From contig NZ_BMII01000027.1 in the NCBI RefSeq assembly GCF_014641855.1, positions 1 through 64,000 of the forward strand: a stretch of 64,000 nucleotides of DNA. Reading direction: 5' to 3'. The translations under genes were made by a program, and so were the position numbers. Below the pieces are notes generated by a model, which searched no databases, was not told the origin of the DNA, and was given only the letters and a program-made list of their open reading frames with translations. The first letter of the stretch is position 1, and every line of letters starts with the position of its first letter. This DNA comes from Shewanella inventionis (lineage in GTDB: Bacteria > Pseudomonadota > Gammaproteobacteria > Enterobacterales > Shewanellaceae). This document shows positions 56,873 to 64,000 of the stretch, piece after piece.

Positions 56873-56900
56873 GCCTACTCTATTGAGTAGGCTTTTTTTT
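56873..56900 (+). terminator. Terminator of the small transcription unit
   Basis: GCCTACTC/GAGTAGGC with a 4-nt loop and eight T residues. Confidence 0.9.
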
Positions 56901-57150
56901 GCCTTAAATTTATTAATTCGCTGTATAAAAAACTGAAATCTTTGAATAAAAAGACGGTTTGTAGCTATCGGTGCTGTAAATAATTATAATCCCCCACCTT
57001 AAAGTTGGCATAACTTCACATTGTTGGTTTTATGACCCCGTTATACTGCTTTATTGTGTTGTGTGACAGCTTACTTATTTAGCTTAACCCCCACCTAATG
57101 CATTTAAAACAATTACTTATACTTAACCCTTACCCAAGGAACCTTGTTCC

Positions 57151-58440
57151 ATGTTAGAAAAATTATTTAAATTAAAGCAAAACAATACCAGCCTAAAGCA
57201 AGAAGCTGTTGCCGGGTTAACTACCTTTTTAACCATGGCATACATTATTTTTGTTAACCCAATGATGTTAGCTGATGCAGGAATGGACCACGGTGCAGTA
57301 TTTGTTGCTACCTGCTTAGCCGCTGCGTTGGGGTGTTTAATTATGGGATTATTAGCCAATTATCCCATCGCACTAGCACCTGGAATGGGATTAAATGCCT
57401 TTTTTACCTATACCGTCGTCGGTGAGATGGGTTACAGCTGGGAAACCGCATTAGGTGCGGTGTTTATGTCTGGTGTGTGCTTTTTGATTTTATCGTTAGT
57501 GAAAATCCGAGAGTGGATTGTTAACAGTATTCCAATGTCACTTCGTTTTGGTATTGCTGCTGGTATCGGTTTATTTTTAGCGTTAATTGGCTTAAAAAGT
57601 GCTGGTATTGTGGTTGCAAGTCCTGCCACTTTAGTCACTATGGGCGATATTACGTCATTCCCTGCGATGATGGCGGCATTAGGCTTCTTTTTGATTATCG
57701 CCATGGTACAGCGCGGCTTAAAAGCTGCGGTTATCTTCAGTATTTTAATTGTCACCGTATTAGGTTTGCTATTTGGCGATGTGCAATACAACGGCCTTGT
57801 TTCAATGCCGCCATCTATTGCGCCAACTTTCATGAAAATGGATCTTTCAAGCGTGCTTGAAGTGAGCATGTTGTCGGTTGTTTTTGCTTTCTTATTTGTC
57901 GACTTATTTGATACCTCCGGCACTTTGGTTGCTGTGGCTCAACGTGGTGGTTTACTTGATGACAAAGGCCGTTTACCAAGGGTGAAGCGTGCGTTAACTG
58001 CCGACAGTGTTGCTACCATAACTGGCGCTGCATTGGGGACATCGACGACAACAAGTTATATTGAAAGTACAGCCGGTGTGAGTGCTGGCGGTCGTACCGG
58101 ATTGACCGCGGTTATTGTTGGGTTATTGTTTATAGCAGCATTGTTTGTTTCACCTTTAGCTGGCATGGTTCCCGCTTATGCGACTGCTGGCACATTATTT
58201 TATGTCGCCATTTTAATGATGTCTGGCTTAATCAATGTAGAGTGGGATGACTTAACAGAAGCTGCACCTGTGGTGGTAACCTGTTTATTAATGCCATTAA
58301 CCTTCTCAATTGCTAATGCTATCGGGCTTGGTTTTATCTCTTACGCTATGATTAAATTATTAACCGGTCGTTTTAAAGATCTTAATGCTGGTGTGCTTGT
58401 GGTTGCTGCATTATTTTTGATTAAATTTATTTATGGTTAA
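57151..58440 (+). CDS. NCS2-type purine permease (AzgA/adenine-guanine-hypoxanthine type)
   Basis: The 429-residue product has about 12-14 membrane segments and the AzgA-like signatures: EAVAGLTTFLTMAYIIFVNPMMLADAGM (N-terminus), LAPGMGLNAFFTYTVV, FLFVDLFDTSGTLVAVAQRGGLLD and TSTTTSYIESTAGVSAGGRTGLTAV. It imports purine bases with protons. The ribosome site AAGGAACC lies about 10 bases before the ATG. Exact substrate unknown. Confidence 0.92.
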   Translation: MLEKLFKLKQNNTSLKQEAVAGLTTFLTMAYIIFVNPMMLADAGMDHGAVFVATCLAAALGCLIMGLLANYPIALAPGMGLNAFFTYTVVGEMGYSWETALGAVFMSGVCFLILSLVKIREWIVNSIPMSLRFGIAAGIGLFLALIGLKSAGIVVASPATLVTMGDITSFPAMMAALGFFLIIAMVQRGLKAAVIFSILIVTVLGLLFGDVQYNGLVSMPPSIAPTFMKMDLSSVLEVSMLSVVFAFLFVDLFDTSGTLVAVAQRGGLLDDKGRLPRVKRALTADSVATITGAALGTSTTTSYIESTAGVSAGGRTGLTAVIVGLLFIAALFVSPLAGMVPAYATAGTLFYVAILMMSGLINVEWDDLTEAAPVVVTCLLMPLTFSIANAIGLGFISYAMIKLLTGRFKDLNAGVLVVAALFLIKFIYG

Positions 58441-58490
58441 TAATCGTTTAATTTACGTTTTAAGCTGTGCTTAACGCGTGATTATACCGC

Positions 58491-58515
58491 AAAGGGGCTT
58501 TTAGCCCCTTTTTTG
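58491..58515 (+). terminator. Terminator of the purine permease gene
   Basis: AAAGGGGCT/AGCCCCTTT with a 3-nt loop and T residues after. Confidence 0.88.
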
Positions 58516-58621
58516 TGCTTTAAATATAAAAAAAGCCCTCTATTAGTGGCTTTCACTATGAATTATGGACGTTATTGGGTATAAAAATAATTCGAATATT
58601 TATAGTTAACTGAGTGAAGTC

Positions 58622-59731
58622 ATGGGTTATCGGCGTGTGGTGGTAAAGTTAGGTACAAGCGTGTTGACATCGGGCAGTAAAAAGCTTGATAAAGCACATA
58701 TGGTCGAGTTAGCAAGGCAAATGGCCATGCTAATGCGTGCAGGTGTTGAAGTGGTGTTGTGTACTTCAGGTGCAATTGCCGCAGGACGTGAACACCTTCA
58801 TTACCCCGTATTCCCCGACACTATGGCCAATAAACAATTATTAGCTGCCGTGGGGCAAAGTCAGTTGATATTAGCCTGGTCACAACTGTTTAGTATTTAT
58901 GGATTGCATGTAGGGCAGTTGTTATTAACCCGTGCAGATCTGCAAGATCGCGAACGCTATCTTAACGCGCGTGATACGCTAAATGCGCTGCTGGCAAACA
59001 ACATTATCCCAATTATTAATGAAAATGATGCAGTGGCGACCAATGAGATTAAAGTTGGCGATAATGATAATTTATCTGCCCGAGCAGCCTTGTTATGTGA
59101 TGCTGATCTACTGATTTTATTGACCGATCAAAAAGGCTTGTTTGATGCCGATCCTCGCACCAATCCTGATGCGCAATTAATTAAACAAGTCGTTAATATC
59201 GATGACAGTTTGCGTTTGCTGGCTGGCGGTTCTGTATCAGGGTTAGGCACTGGCGGAATGGCCACTAAATTAGAGGCAGCTGACATTGCTCGCCGTGCAG
59301 GTATTGAGGTGGTGATTGCTTCAGGCCATCTCCCAGATGTGATTGCTAAAGTCGCTGCACGAGAGTCGGTAGGTACTCATTTTAGTGCGATTGAAAACCC
59401 ATTAGAAAGCAGAAAACAATGGATATTAGCTGGCCCTGCAACTCAAGGGAAAGTGGTTATCGATGCTGGGGCATCAGCGGCTGTTGTAGCAAGTGGCCGA
59501 AGCTTATTGTCAAAAGGTATCGTGGCTGTTGAAGGTAAGTTTGAACGTGGTGCAACCTTGTTAATCGTTGATCAAAAAGGAAAAGTGTTGGCTAAAGGTA
59601 TGAGCCGATATTGCGCCAACGATTTAATTAAAATTAGTGGTAAACACTCAAATGACATTGAACCCTTGTTGGGTTATGACTACGGTGACGCAGTTATTCA
59701 TCGTAATGATATGGTTGTTCTCGATAATTAA
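58622..59731 (+). CDS. proB: Glutamate 5-kinase
   Basis: First enzyme of proline synthesis, phosphorylating glutamate. The 369-residue product has [13 protein letters not shown] near the N-terminus, the amino-acid kinase core ([50 protein letters not shown]) and a C-terminal PUA domain (about 280-350). It is 10 bases before proA in one operon. Feedback control by proline is a family trait. Confidence 0.97.
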   Translation: MGYRRVVVKLGTSVLTSGSKKLDKAHMVELARQMAMLMRAGVEVVLCTSGAIAAGREHLHYPVFPDTMANKQLLAAVGQSQLILAWSQLFSIYGLHVGQLLLTRADLQDRERYLNARDTLNALLANNIIPIINENDAVATNEIKVGDNDNLSARAALLCDADLLILLTDQKGLFDADPRTNPDAQLIKQVVNIDDSLRLLAGGSVSGLGTGGMATKLEAADIARRAGIEVVIASGHLPDVIAKVAARESVGTHFSAIENPLESRKQWILAGPATQGKVVIDAGASAAVVASGRSLLSKGIVAVEGKFERGATLLIVDQKGKVLAKGMSRYCANDLIKISGKHSNDIEPLLGYDYGDAVIHRNDMVVLDN

Positions 59732-59741
59732 GGATAAGTAA

Positions 59742-61016
59742 ATGTCTGCCAACGAAACAGAGTATTTAACCCAGCTTGGACAGCGTGCAAAAGCCGCAAG
59801 CTTTATATTAGCCTCATTGTCAGCAAGGCAAAAATCGGCTTTGCTTGTTGAGATTTCACATCAATTGGCTGCGCGTACAGATGACATTTTACAAGCTAAT
59901 GCCCAGGATGTAGCGAGTGCTAAAGCAAACGGCTTAACTGAGGCCATGATCGATCGTTTAATGCTTGATAAAGGCCGATTAGCCGGGATTATTGCCGATA
60001 TTGATAATGTAATAGCACTTGCCGACCCTGTCGGTAACGAGTCTGAAAGTCGTGTTCTTGATAATGGATTGCGTTTAACTCGTCGCAGTGTGCCTTTAGG
60101 GGTGGTTGGAGTGATTTATGAAGCTCGCCCTAATGTGACAGTCGATATTGCTGTATTAGCCCTTAAAACGGGCAATGCAGTTATTTTGCGAGGTGGTAAA
60201 GAAACCTTATCATCAAACAAAGTGTTAAGTGACATTATTCGTTCTGCTTTAGCGATTCAACAGTTACCTCAAGATGCTGTGCAGCTTATCGACTCGCCAG
60301 ATCGCAGTATTGTTAGTGGTTTACTGCGTTTAGATAAATATGTCGACATGATTATTCCCCGTGGTGGGCAAAATTTGCAACGCTTATGTGCAGAGCAGTC
60401 AAGCATTCCAGTGATTTTAGGCGGCATTGGGATTTGCCACTTATTTGTTGATAAACATGCAAATTTAGTACGAGCGATTGATGTGATAGCCAATGCTAAA
60501 GTACAACGTCCAACCGTGTGTAATGCGTTAGATACCTTATTAGTGCACCAAGGTGTTGCTGCAGAGTTTATTCCCAACATTGCCTCACATTTACATTCAC
60601 TTGGGGTTCGGTTTCATGCCTGTAACAAAGCATTACCTTATTTAGATGGCTTAGGGTTTGATGTCACACCAGCGCATGATGAGTCATTTTCTACCGAGTG
60701 GTTATCGCTAACATTAGGGATTAAAGTGGTCAGTGATATTGATGCTGCGGTTGAGCATATTAGGCAATATTCAAGTGGCCATTCTGAGGCCATTTTAACC
60801 GATGATATACACGCTGCAGCTCATTTTATGAATCAAGTTGATTCAGCGGCTGTGTATGTTAATGCCAGCACTCGGTTTACCGATGGCGCTCAATTTGGCT
60901 TAGGAGCAGAAGTGGCGGTAAGTACCCAAAAATTGCATGCCCGTGGGCCCATGGCGCTTGATGCATTAACAACTTATAAGTGGCTTGCCTGGGGAGATTA
61001 CACCAGTAGGCAATAA
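59742..61016 (+). CDS. proA: Glutamate-5-semialdehyde dehydrogenase
   Basis: Second enzyme of proline synthesis, an NADPH-dependent reductase of gamma-glutamyl phosphate. The 424-residue product has [37 protein letters not shown] and the catalytic Cys in [15 protein letters not shown], as well as a C-terminal [30 protein letters not shown]. Length is family-typical. A strong terminator follows. Confidence 0.97.
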   Translation: MSANETEYLTQLGQRAKAASFILASLSARQKSALLVEISHQLAARTDDILQANAQDVASAKANGLTEAMIDRLMLDKGRLAGIIADIDNVIALADPVGNESESRVLDNGLRLTRRSVPLGVVGVIYEARPNVTVDIAVLALKTGNAVILRGGKETLSSNKVLSDIIRSALAIQQLPQDAVQLIDSPDRSIVSGLLRLDKYVDMIIPRGGQNLQRLCAEQSSIPVILGGIGICHLFVDKHANLVRAIDVIANAKVQRPTVCNALDTLLVHQGVAAEFIPNIASHLHSLGVRFHACNKALPYLDGLGFDVTPAHDESFSTEWLSLTLGIKVVSDIDAAVEHIRQYSSGHSEAILTDDIHAAAHFMNQVDSAAVYVNASTRFTDGAQFGLGAEVAVSTQKLHARGPMALDALTTYKWLAWGDYTSRQ

Positions 61017-61037
61017 AGCATATTAATCATCACTAAT

Positions 61038-61067
61038 ATAAGGGCGCAAATTTGCGCCCTTATTTTT
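61038..61067 (+). terminator. Terminator of proBA
   Basis: ATAAGGGCGCAAA/TTTGCGCCCTTAT, a perfect palindrome followed by T residues. Convergent with the small gene at 61081. Confidence 0.9.
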
Positions 61068-61080
61068 GTGCAATCACGGC

Positions 61081-61416
61081 TTATAAATTATAAATTAGGT
61101 GGCTTGGCGTAGCTGGAAGGGTAAAACGTTCGTAAGTGGTCATTAACCAAATAATGAAAAATGCGCAGGTCATTAAAATTGCGACAATGCGAAAAGCTTG
61201 GGCGTATTCCATGACAAATGTGAAATAACGACGCTGCACGGCATTGGTCAATAGGGTTGCAATTAATGCAAATACACACAGATACATTGCAGGGTATTGA
61301 GTTAAACTGACGCCATAGCATTTCTCATAGGCCATAATTACCCCAACAATTGTTAAAATAACAATCCGTATTTTACGTTCAGTGCTATCACTGAAATTCC
61401 ATCTTGGCAGTCCCAT
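61081..61416 (-). CDS. Small membrane protein, hypothetical
   Basis: The 111-residue product has three hydrophobic segments (about residues 15-29, 42-58 and 74-92) after a charged N-terminus (MGLPRWNFSDSTERKIR). I do not recognise a family. It converges on proBA and shares its terminator region. No SD motif stands out. Confidence 0.6.
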   Translation of the reverse strand: MGLPRWNFSDSTERKIRIVILTIVGVIMAYEKCYGVSLTQYPAMYLCVFALIATLLTNAVQRRYFTFVMEYAQAFRIVAILMTCAFFIIWLMTTYERFTLPATPSHLIYNL

Positions 61417-61606
61417 TGCCTCACATCCTCAGCATTAAATCTACTTTTAAGCTTGTATATTGTTATAACTCTGATCGTTTTTTTTATCAAATATTTAGCG
61501 GTAAAATGGCACGCTTTACTGTCAGTGGCGATGGCCCATTTATTATCCACTGGTTAATAAGGCAAATGCGGTATTTTGTTTATAACATAATTTTTTTATC
61601 CGTCCC

Positions 61607-61634
61607 CTTGTAATTCCATTTGTCGTCCCAATAT
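61607..61634 (+). promoter_or_regulatory. Possible distal sigma-32-like promoter of dnaK
   Basis: CTTGTA at 61607-61612 and CCCAATAT at 61627-61634, 14 bases apart. It is less perfect than the proximal one. Confidence 0.45.
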
Positions 61635-61691
61635 AGGTATCAAGGCTGATATGAGTGGTGAAAAGTGAACCACAAAATAACCAACCAAAAG

Positions 61692-61720
61692 GTTGAAAAA
61701 TACGTAGTTCATCCCCATAT
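61692..61720 (+). promoter_or_regulatory. Sigma-32-like promoter of dnaK
   Basis: GTTGAA at 61692-61697, spacer 15, and CCCCATAT at 61713-61720, very close to the heat-shock consensus CTTGAA-N13-15-CCCCATNT. Confidence 0.75.
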
Positions 61721-61772
61721 CAACATCAAATAACATATTAGTGACGTAATAGCGTCAATTCTGGAGGACCCC

Positions 61773-63695
61773 ATGGGCAAAATTATTGGTATCGACTTAG
61801 GCACGACAAACTCTTGTGTGGCTGTCCTTGATGGTGGCAAAGCACGCGTAATCGAAAACGCAGAGGGCGATCGTACAACTCCTTCTATCATCGCTTATAC
61901 CGATGATGAGACTATTGTCGGCCAACCAGCAAAGCGTCAGGCTGTCACTAACCCAGCAAACACTTTCTTTGCAATTAAGCGTTTAATCGGTCGTCGTTTT
62001 AAAGATGATGAAGTACAACGTGACGTGAACATTATGCCATTCAAAATTATCGCTGCTGATAATGGTGATGCATGGGTTGAGTCGCGTGGTAACAAAATGG
62101 CACCACCTCAAGTGTCTGCTGAAATTTTGAAAAAAATGAAAAAGACGGCAGAAGACTTTTTAGGTGAAGAAGTCACTGAAGCGGTTATTACCGTTCCTGC
62201 TTACTTTAACGATTCACAACGTCAAGCTACTAAAGATGCTGGCCGTATTGCAGGTCTAGACGTTAAGCGTATTATCAACGAGCCAACAGCGGCTGCGTTA
62301 GCTTACGGTATTGACAAAAAGCAAGGCGACAACATTGTTGCAGTATATGACTTAGGTGGTGGTACATTCGATATCTCTATCATCGAAATCGACAGCAACG
62401 ACGGCGACCAAACATTTGAAGTATTAGCGACCAATGGTGACACTCACTTAGGTGGTGAAGACTTTGACAACCGTTTAATCAACTATTTAGCTGATGAATT
62501 CAAAAAAGACCAAGGCTTAGATCTACGTAAAGATCCTTTAGCAATGCAACGTTTGAAAGAAGCAGCTGAAAAAGCAAAAATCGAGCTTTCAAGCACTAAC
62601 CACACTGAAGTTAACTTACCTTACATCACAGCTGATGCAACAGGTCCTAAGCATTTAGTGGTTAAAATTACTCGTGCTAAATTAGAGTCATTGGTTGAAG
62701 ACTTAATTCAACGTTCTTTAGAGCCGTTGAAAGTTGCCCTAGCTGATGCAGACTTATCAGTATCAGACATCAACGAAGTGATTCTAGTTGGTGGTCAGAC
62801 TCGTATGCCTAAAGTACAAGAAGCTGTTACTAACTTCTTCGGCAAAGAGCCACGTAAAGACGTTAACCCAGATGAAGCCGTAGCCGTAGGAGCTGCAATT
62901 CAAGCTGGTGTGCTTTCTGGTGATGTAAAAGACGTACTATTACTTGACGTGACGCCACTATCACTTGGTATTGAAACCATGGGTAGCGTAATGACTAAGC
63001 TTATCGAGAAGAACACCACTATCCCGACAAAAGCGAGCCAAACGTTCTCAACTGCTGACGACAACCAAAATGCGGTAACCATTCACGTATTACAAGGTGA
63101 GCGTAAGCAAGCAAGCGCTAACAAGTCTTTAGGTCAATTTAACCTTGAAGGCATTGAGCCAGCGCCACGCGGTCAACCACAAATTGAAGTGGCATTTGAC
63201 ATCGATGCTGACGGTATCTTACATGTGTCTGCAACAGACAAGAAAACAGGTAAGAAACAAAACATCACCATTAAAGCGTCTTCTGGTTTATCTGATGAAG
63301 AAGTGGAACAAATGGTACGTGACGCAGAAGCTCACGCCGATGAAGATGCTAAGTTTGAAGAGTTAGTGCAAGCGCGTAACCAAGCAGACGGCTTAGTTCA
63401 TGCAACCAAAAAGCAAGTTGAAGAAGCGGGTGATGATTTACCAAGCGACGACAAAGAGAAAATTGAAGCAGCGATTGCCACTTTAGAAACAGCTATTAAA
63501 GGCAAAGATAAAGAAGCAATGGATACCGCGACTCAAGGTTTAATCGAAGCGTCGGCTAAGTTAATGGAAATCGCACAAGCTAAAGCACAAGCTCAAGGCG
63601 GCGCAGAAGGTCAAGCACACGATGCTGGCCAATCAAAGCCTGCTGATGATGTTGTTGACGCTGAGTTCGAAGAAGTGAAAGACGACAAAAAGTAA
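61773..63695 (+). CDS. dnaK: Molecular chaperone DnaK (Hsp70)
   Basis: The 640-residue product has the Hsp70 signatures [27 protein letters not shown] [14 protein letters not shown] and [17 protein letters not shown] [13 protein letters not shown], an [19 protein letters not shown] loop, a substrate-binding domain and an acidic C-terminal tail ending [13 protein letters not shown]. Under heat-shock promoters; dnaJ follows. Confidence 0.98.
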   Translation: MGKIIGIDLGTTNSCVAVLDGGKARVIENAEGDRTTPSIIAYTDDETIVGQPAKRQAVTNPANTFFAIKRLIGRRFKDDEVQRDVNIMPFKIIAADNGDAWVESRGNKMAPPQVSAEILKKMKKTAEDFLGEEVTEAVITVPAYFNDSQRQATKDAGRIAGLDVKRIINEPTAAALAYGIDKKQGDNIVAVYDLGGGTFDISIIEIDSNDGDQTFEVLATNGDTHLGGEDFDNRLINYLADEFKKDQGLDLRKDPLAMQRLKEAAEKAKIELSSTNHTEVNLPYITADATGPKHLVVKITRAKLESLVEDLIQRSLEPLKVALADADLSVSDINEVILVGGQTRMPKVQEAVTNFFGKEPRKDVNPDEAVAVGAAIQAGVLSGDVKDVLLLDVTPLSLGIETMGSVMTKLIEKNTTIPTKASQTFSTADDNQNAVTIHVLQGERKQASANKSLGQFNLEGIEPAPRGQPQIEVAFDIDADGILHVSATDKKTGKKQNITIKASSGLSDEEVEQMVRDAEAHADEDAKFEELVQARNQADGLVHATKKQVEEAGDDLPSDDKEKIEAAIATLETAIKGKDKEAMDTATQGLIEASAKLMEIAQAKAQAQGGAEGQAHDAGQSKPADDVVDAEFEEVKDDKK

Positions 63696-63724
63696 TTAAC
63701 AATTTCAGTTAGTTACCATTGAAG

Positions 63725-63756
63725 CGGGCGTTGGGGCTATCCTCACACGCCCGTTT
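63725..63756 (+). terminator. Attenuator-like hairpin between dnaK and dnaJ
   Basis: CGGGCGT/ACGCCCG stem with a 15-nt loop followed by TTTGTAT. It may reduce readthrough into dnaJ. Confidence 0.6.
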
Positions 63757-63806
63757 GTATAAATTGATTTTAACAATTTACTCATACCTTCGAGAAACAG
63801 AACACT

Positions 63807-64000
63807 ATGTCAAAGCGTGATTATTATGAAGTTCTTGGTGTCTCTCGTGACACCAGTGAACGTGAAATTAAAAAAGCGTACAAACGCTTAGCGATGAAGT
63901 ATCACCCAGACCGTAACCCTGGAGATAAAGCCGCAGAAGCCAGCTTTAAAGAAATTAAAGAAGCGTACGAAATATTAACCGACAGCGACAAAAAAGCCGC
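63807..64000 (+). CDS. dnaJ: Chaperone DnaJ, 5' part (runs off the window)
   Basis: The 64 codons visible read [20 protein letters not shown] to [10 protein letters not shown] and contain the J-domain HPD motif ([10 protein letters not shown]) that stimulates the DnaK ATPase. The rest lies beyond the window. Confidence 0.97.
   Translation, partial: MSKRDYYEVLGVSRDTSEREIKKAYKRLAMKYHPDRNPGDKAAEASFKEIKEAYEILTDSDKKA

Larger units (their letters stand above)
56277..57150 (+). other. Long noncoding stretch between the M17 peptidase and permease genes
   Basis: This 874-base gap holds a separate small transcription unit (promoter 56422-56449, 31-codon ORF 56622-56717, terminator 56873-56900), described separately. 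The last 250 bases are A+T-rich with the permease ribosome site AAGGAACC. No known purine-riboswitch pattern could be found by eye before the permease. Confidence 0.5.
61417..61772 (+). promoter_or_regulatory. Upstream region of dnaK
   Basis: About 355 bases without a credible ORF. It contains two sigma-32-like promoters (listed separately) and the ribosome site GGAGG eight bases before the dnaK start. Confidence 0.6.

Noticed and set aside
56950..57150. Possible purine riboswitch before the NCS2 permease
   Set aside because: I looked for the conserved loops and pairing of the purine aptamer and could not find them.
1..64000. CRISPR arrays, tRNA, rRNA, complete IS or prophage genes
   Set aside because: No regularly spaced short repeats, no cloverleaf-like sequence and no transposase, integrase or phage structural gene was recognised in either strand.

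Overview
The window looks like chromosomal DNA of a marine Shewanella. The evidence is gene content and order (proB-proA, dnaK-dnaJ, lptF-lptG divergent from pepA, holC-valS, nqrABCDEF followed by an ApbE-type flavin transferase and nqrM), a standalone OmcA/MtrC-type decaheme lipoprotein cytochrome, a DASH cryptochrome, moderately low G+C, and many short palindromic repeats of the sort common in that genus. The species is not determined; a cold-water, low-GC lineage is an inference.

Layout. 1-3.3 kb: a histidine kinase gene that has lost its 5' end, repeat-rich noncoding DNA, a MAPEG-family membrane protein, a small secreted protein, and a uracil-DNA-glycosylase-family gene split by a 265-bp palindromic-ended element. 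3.3-13.5 kb: a YcxB-like protein, glnD, rsuA-type pseudouridine synthase, a LysR regulator, the decaheme cytochrome, a strikingly CTAG-dense spacer, a POT transporter and a SEC-C protein. 13.8-23.2 kb: valS, holC and pepA with two foreign-looking genes wedged between holC and pepA, then divergent lptFG. 23.3-36.5 kb: mostly single small genes (RDD, DUF2960, GNAT, DsrE, a periplasmic binding protein, DUF2913, DUF4136, DUF1289), an aldehyde dehydrogenase/TetR pair with a palindromic operator, UspA, a frameshifted DUF924 gene, a PH-domain gene pair, a CorA-like channel and an AlkB-like dioxygenase. 36.6-42.8 kb: DASH cryptochrome, bolA, an orphan TRAP binding lipoprotein, luxS and a FecA-like outer-membrane receptor with a reduced plug. 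43.2-50.5 kb: the complete Na+-NQR operon with its flavinylation and maturation genes. 50.6-52.9 kb: two bacterioferritin subunits behind a Fur-box-like site and dinB behind a LexA box. 53.1-64 kb: pepD, an M17 peptidase, a structured transcription unit with a 31-codon ORF, a purine permease, proBA, a small membrane protein and dnaK-dnaJ behind sigma-32-like promoters (dnaJ runs off the end).

Functionally this is mainly housekeeping chromosome: nitrogen sensing, translation, LPS export, sodium-coupled respiration, iron storage, proline synthesis and heat shock. The accessory interest lies in three damaged genes (histidine kinase, uracil-DNA glycosylase family, DUF924), at least five kinds of short dispersed repeat or MITE-like element (several placed just 3' of genes beside terminators), and a possible uncharacterised small-protein/leader-RNA unit at about 56.4-56.9 kb. 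I saw no CRISPR array, no complete insertion sequence, no tRNA or rRNA gene and no prophage. All family assignments are from reading translations and motifs; no database search was run.
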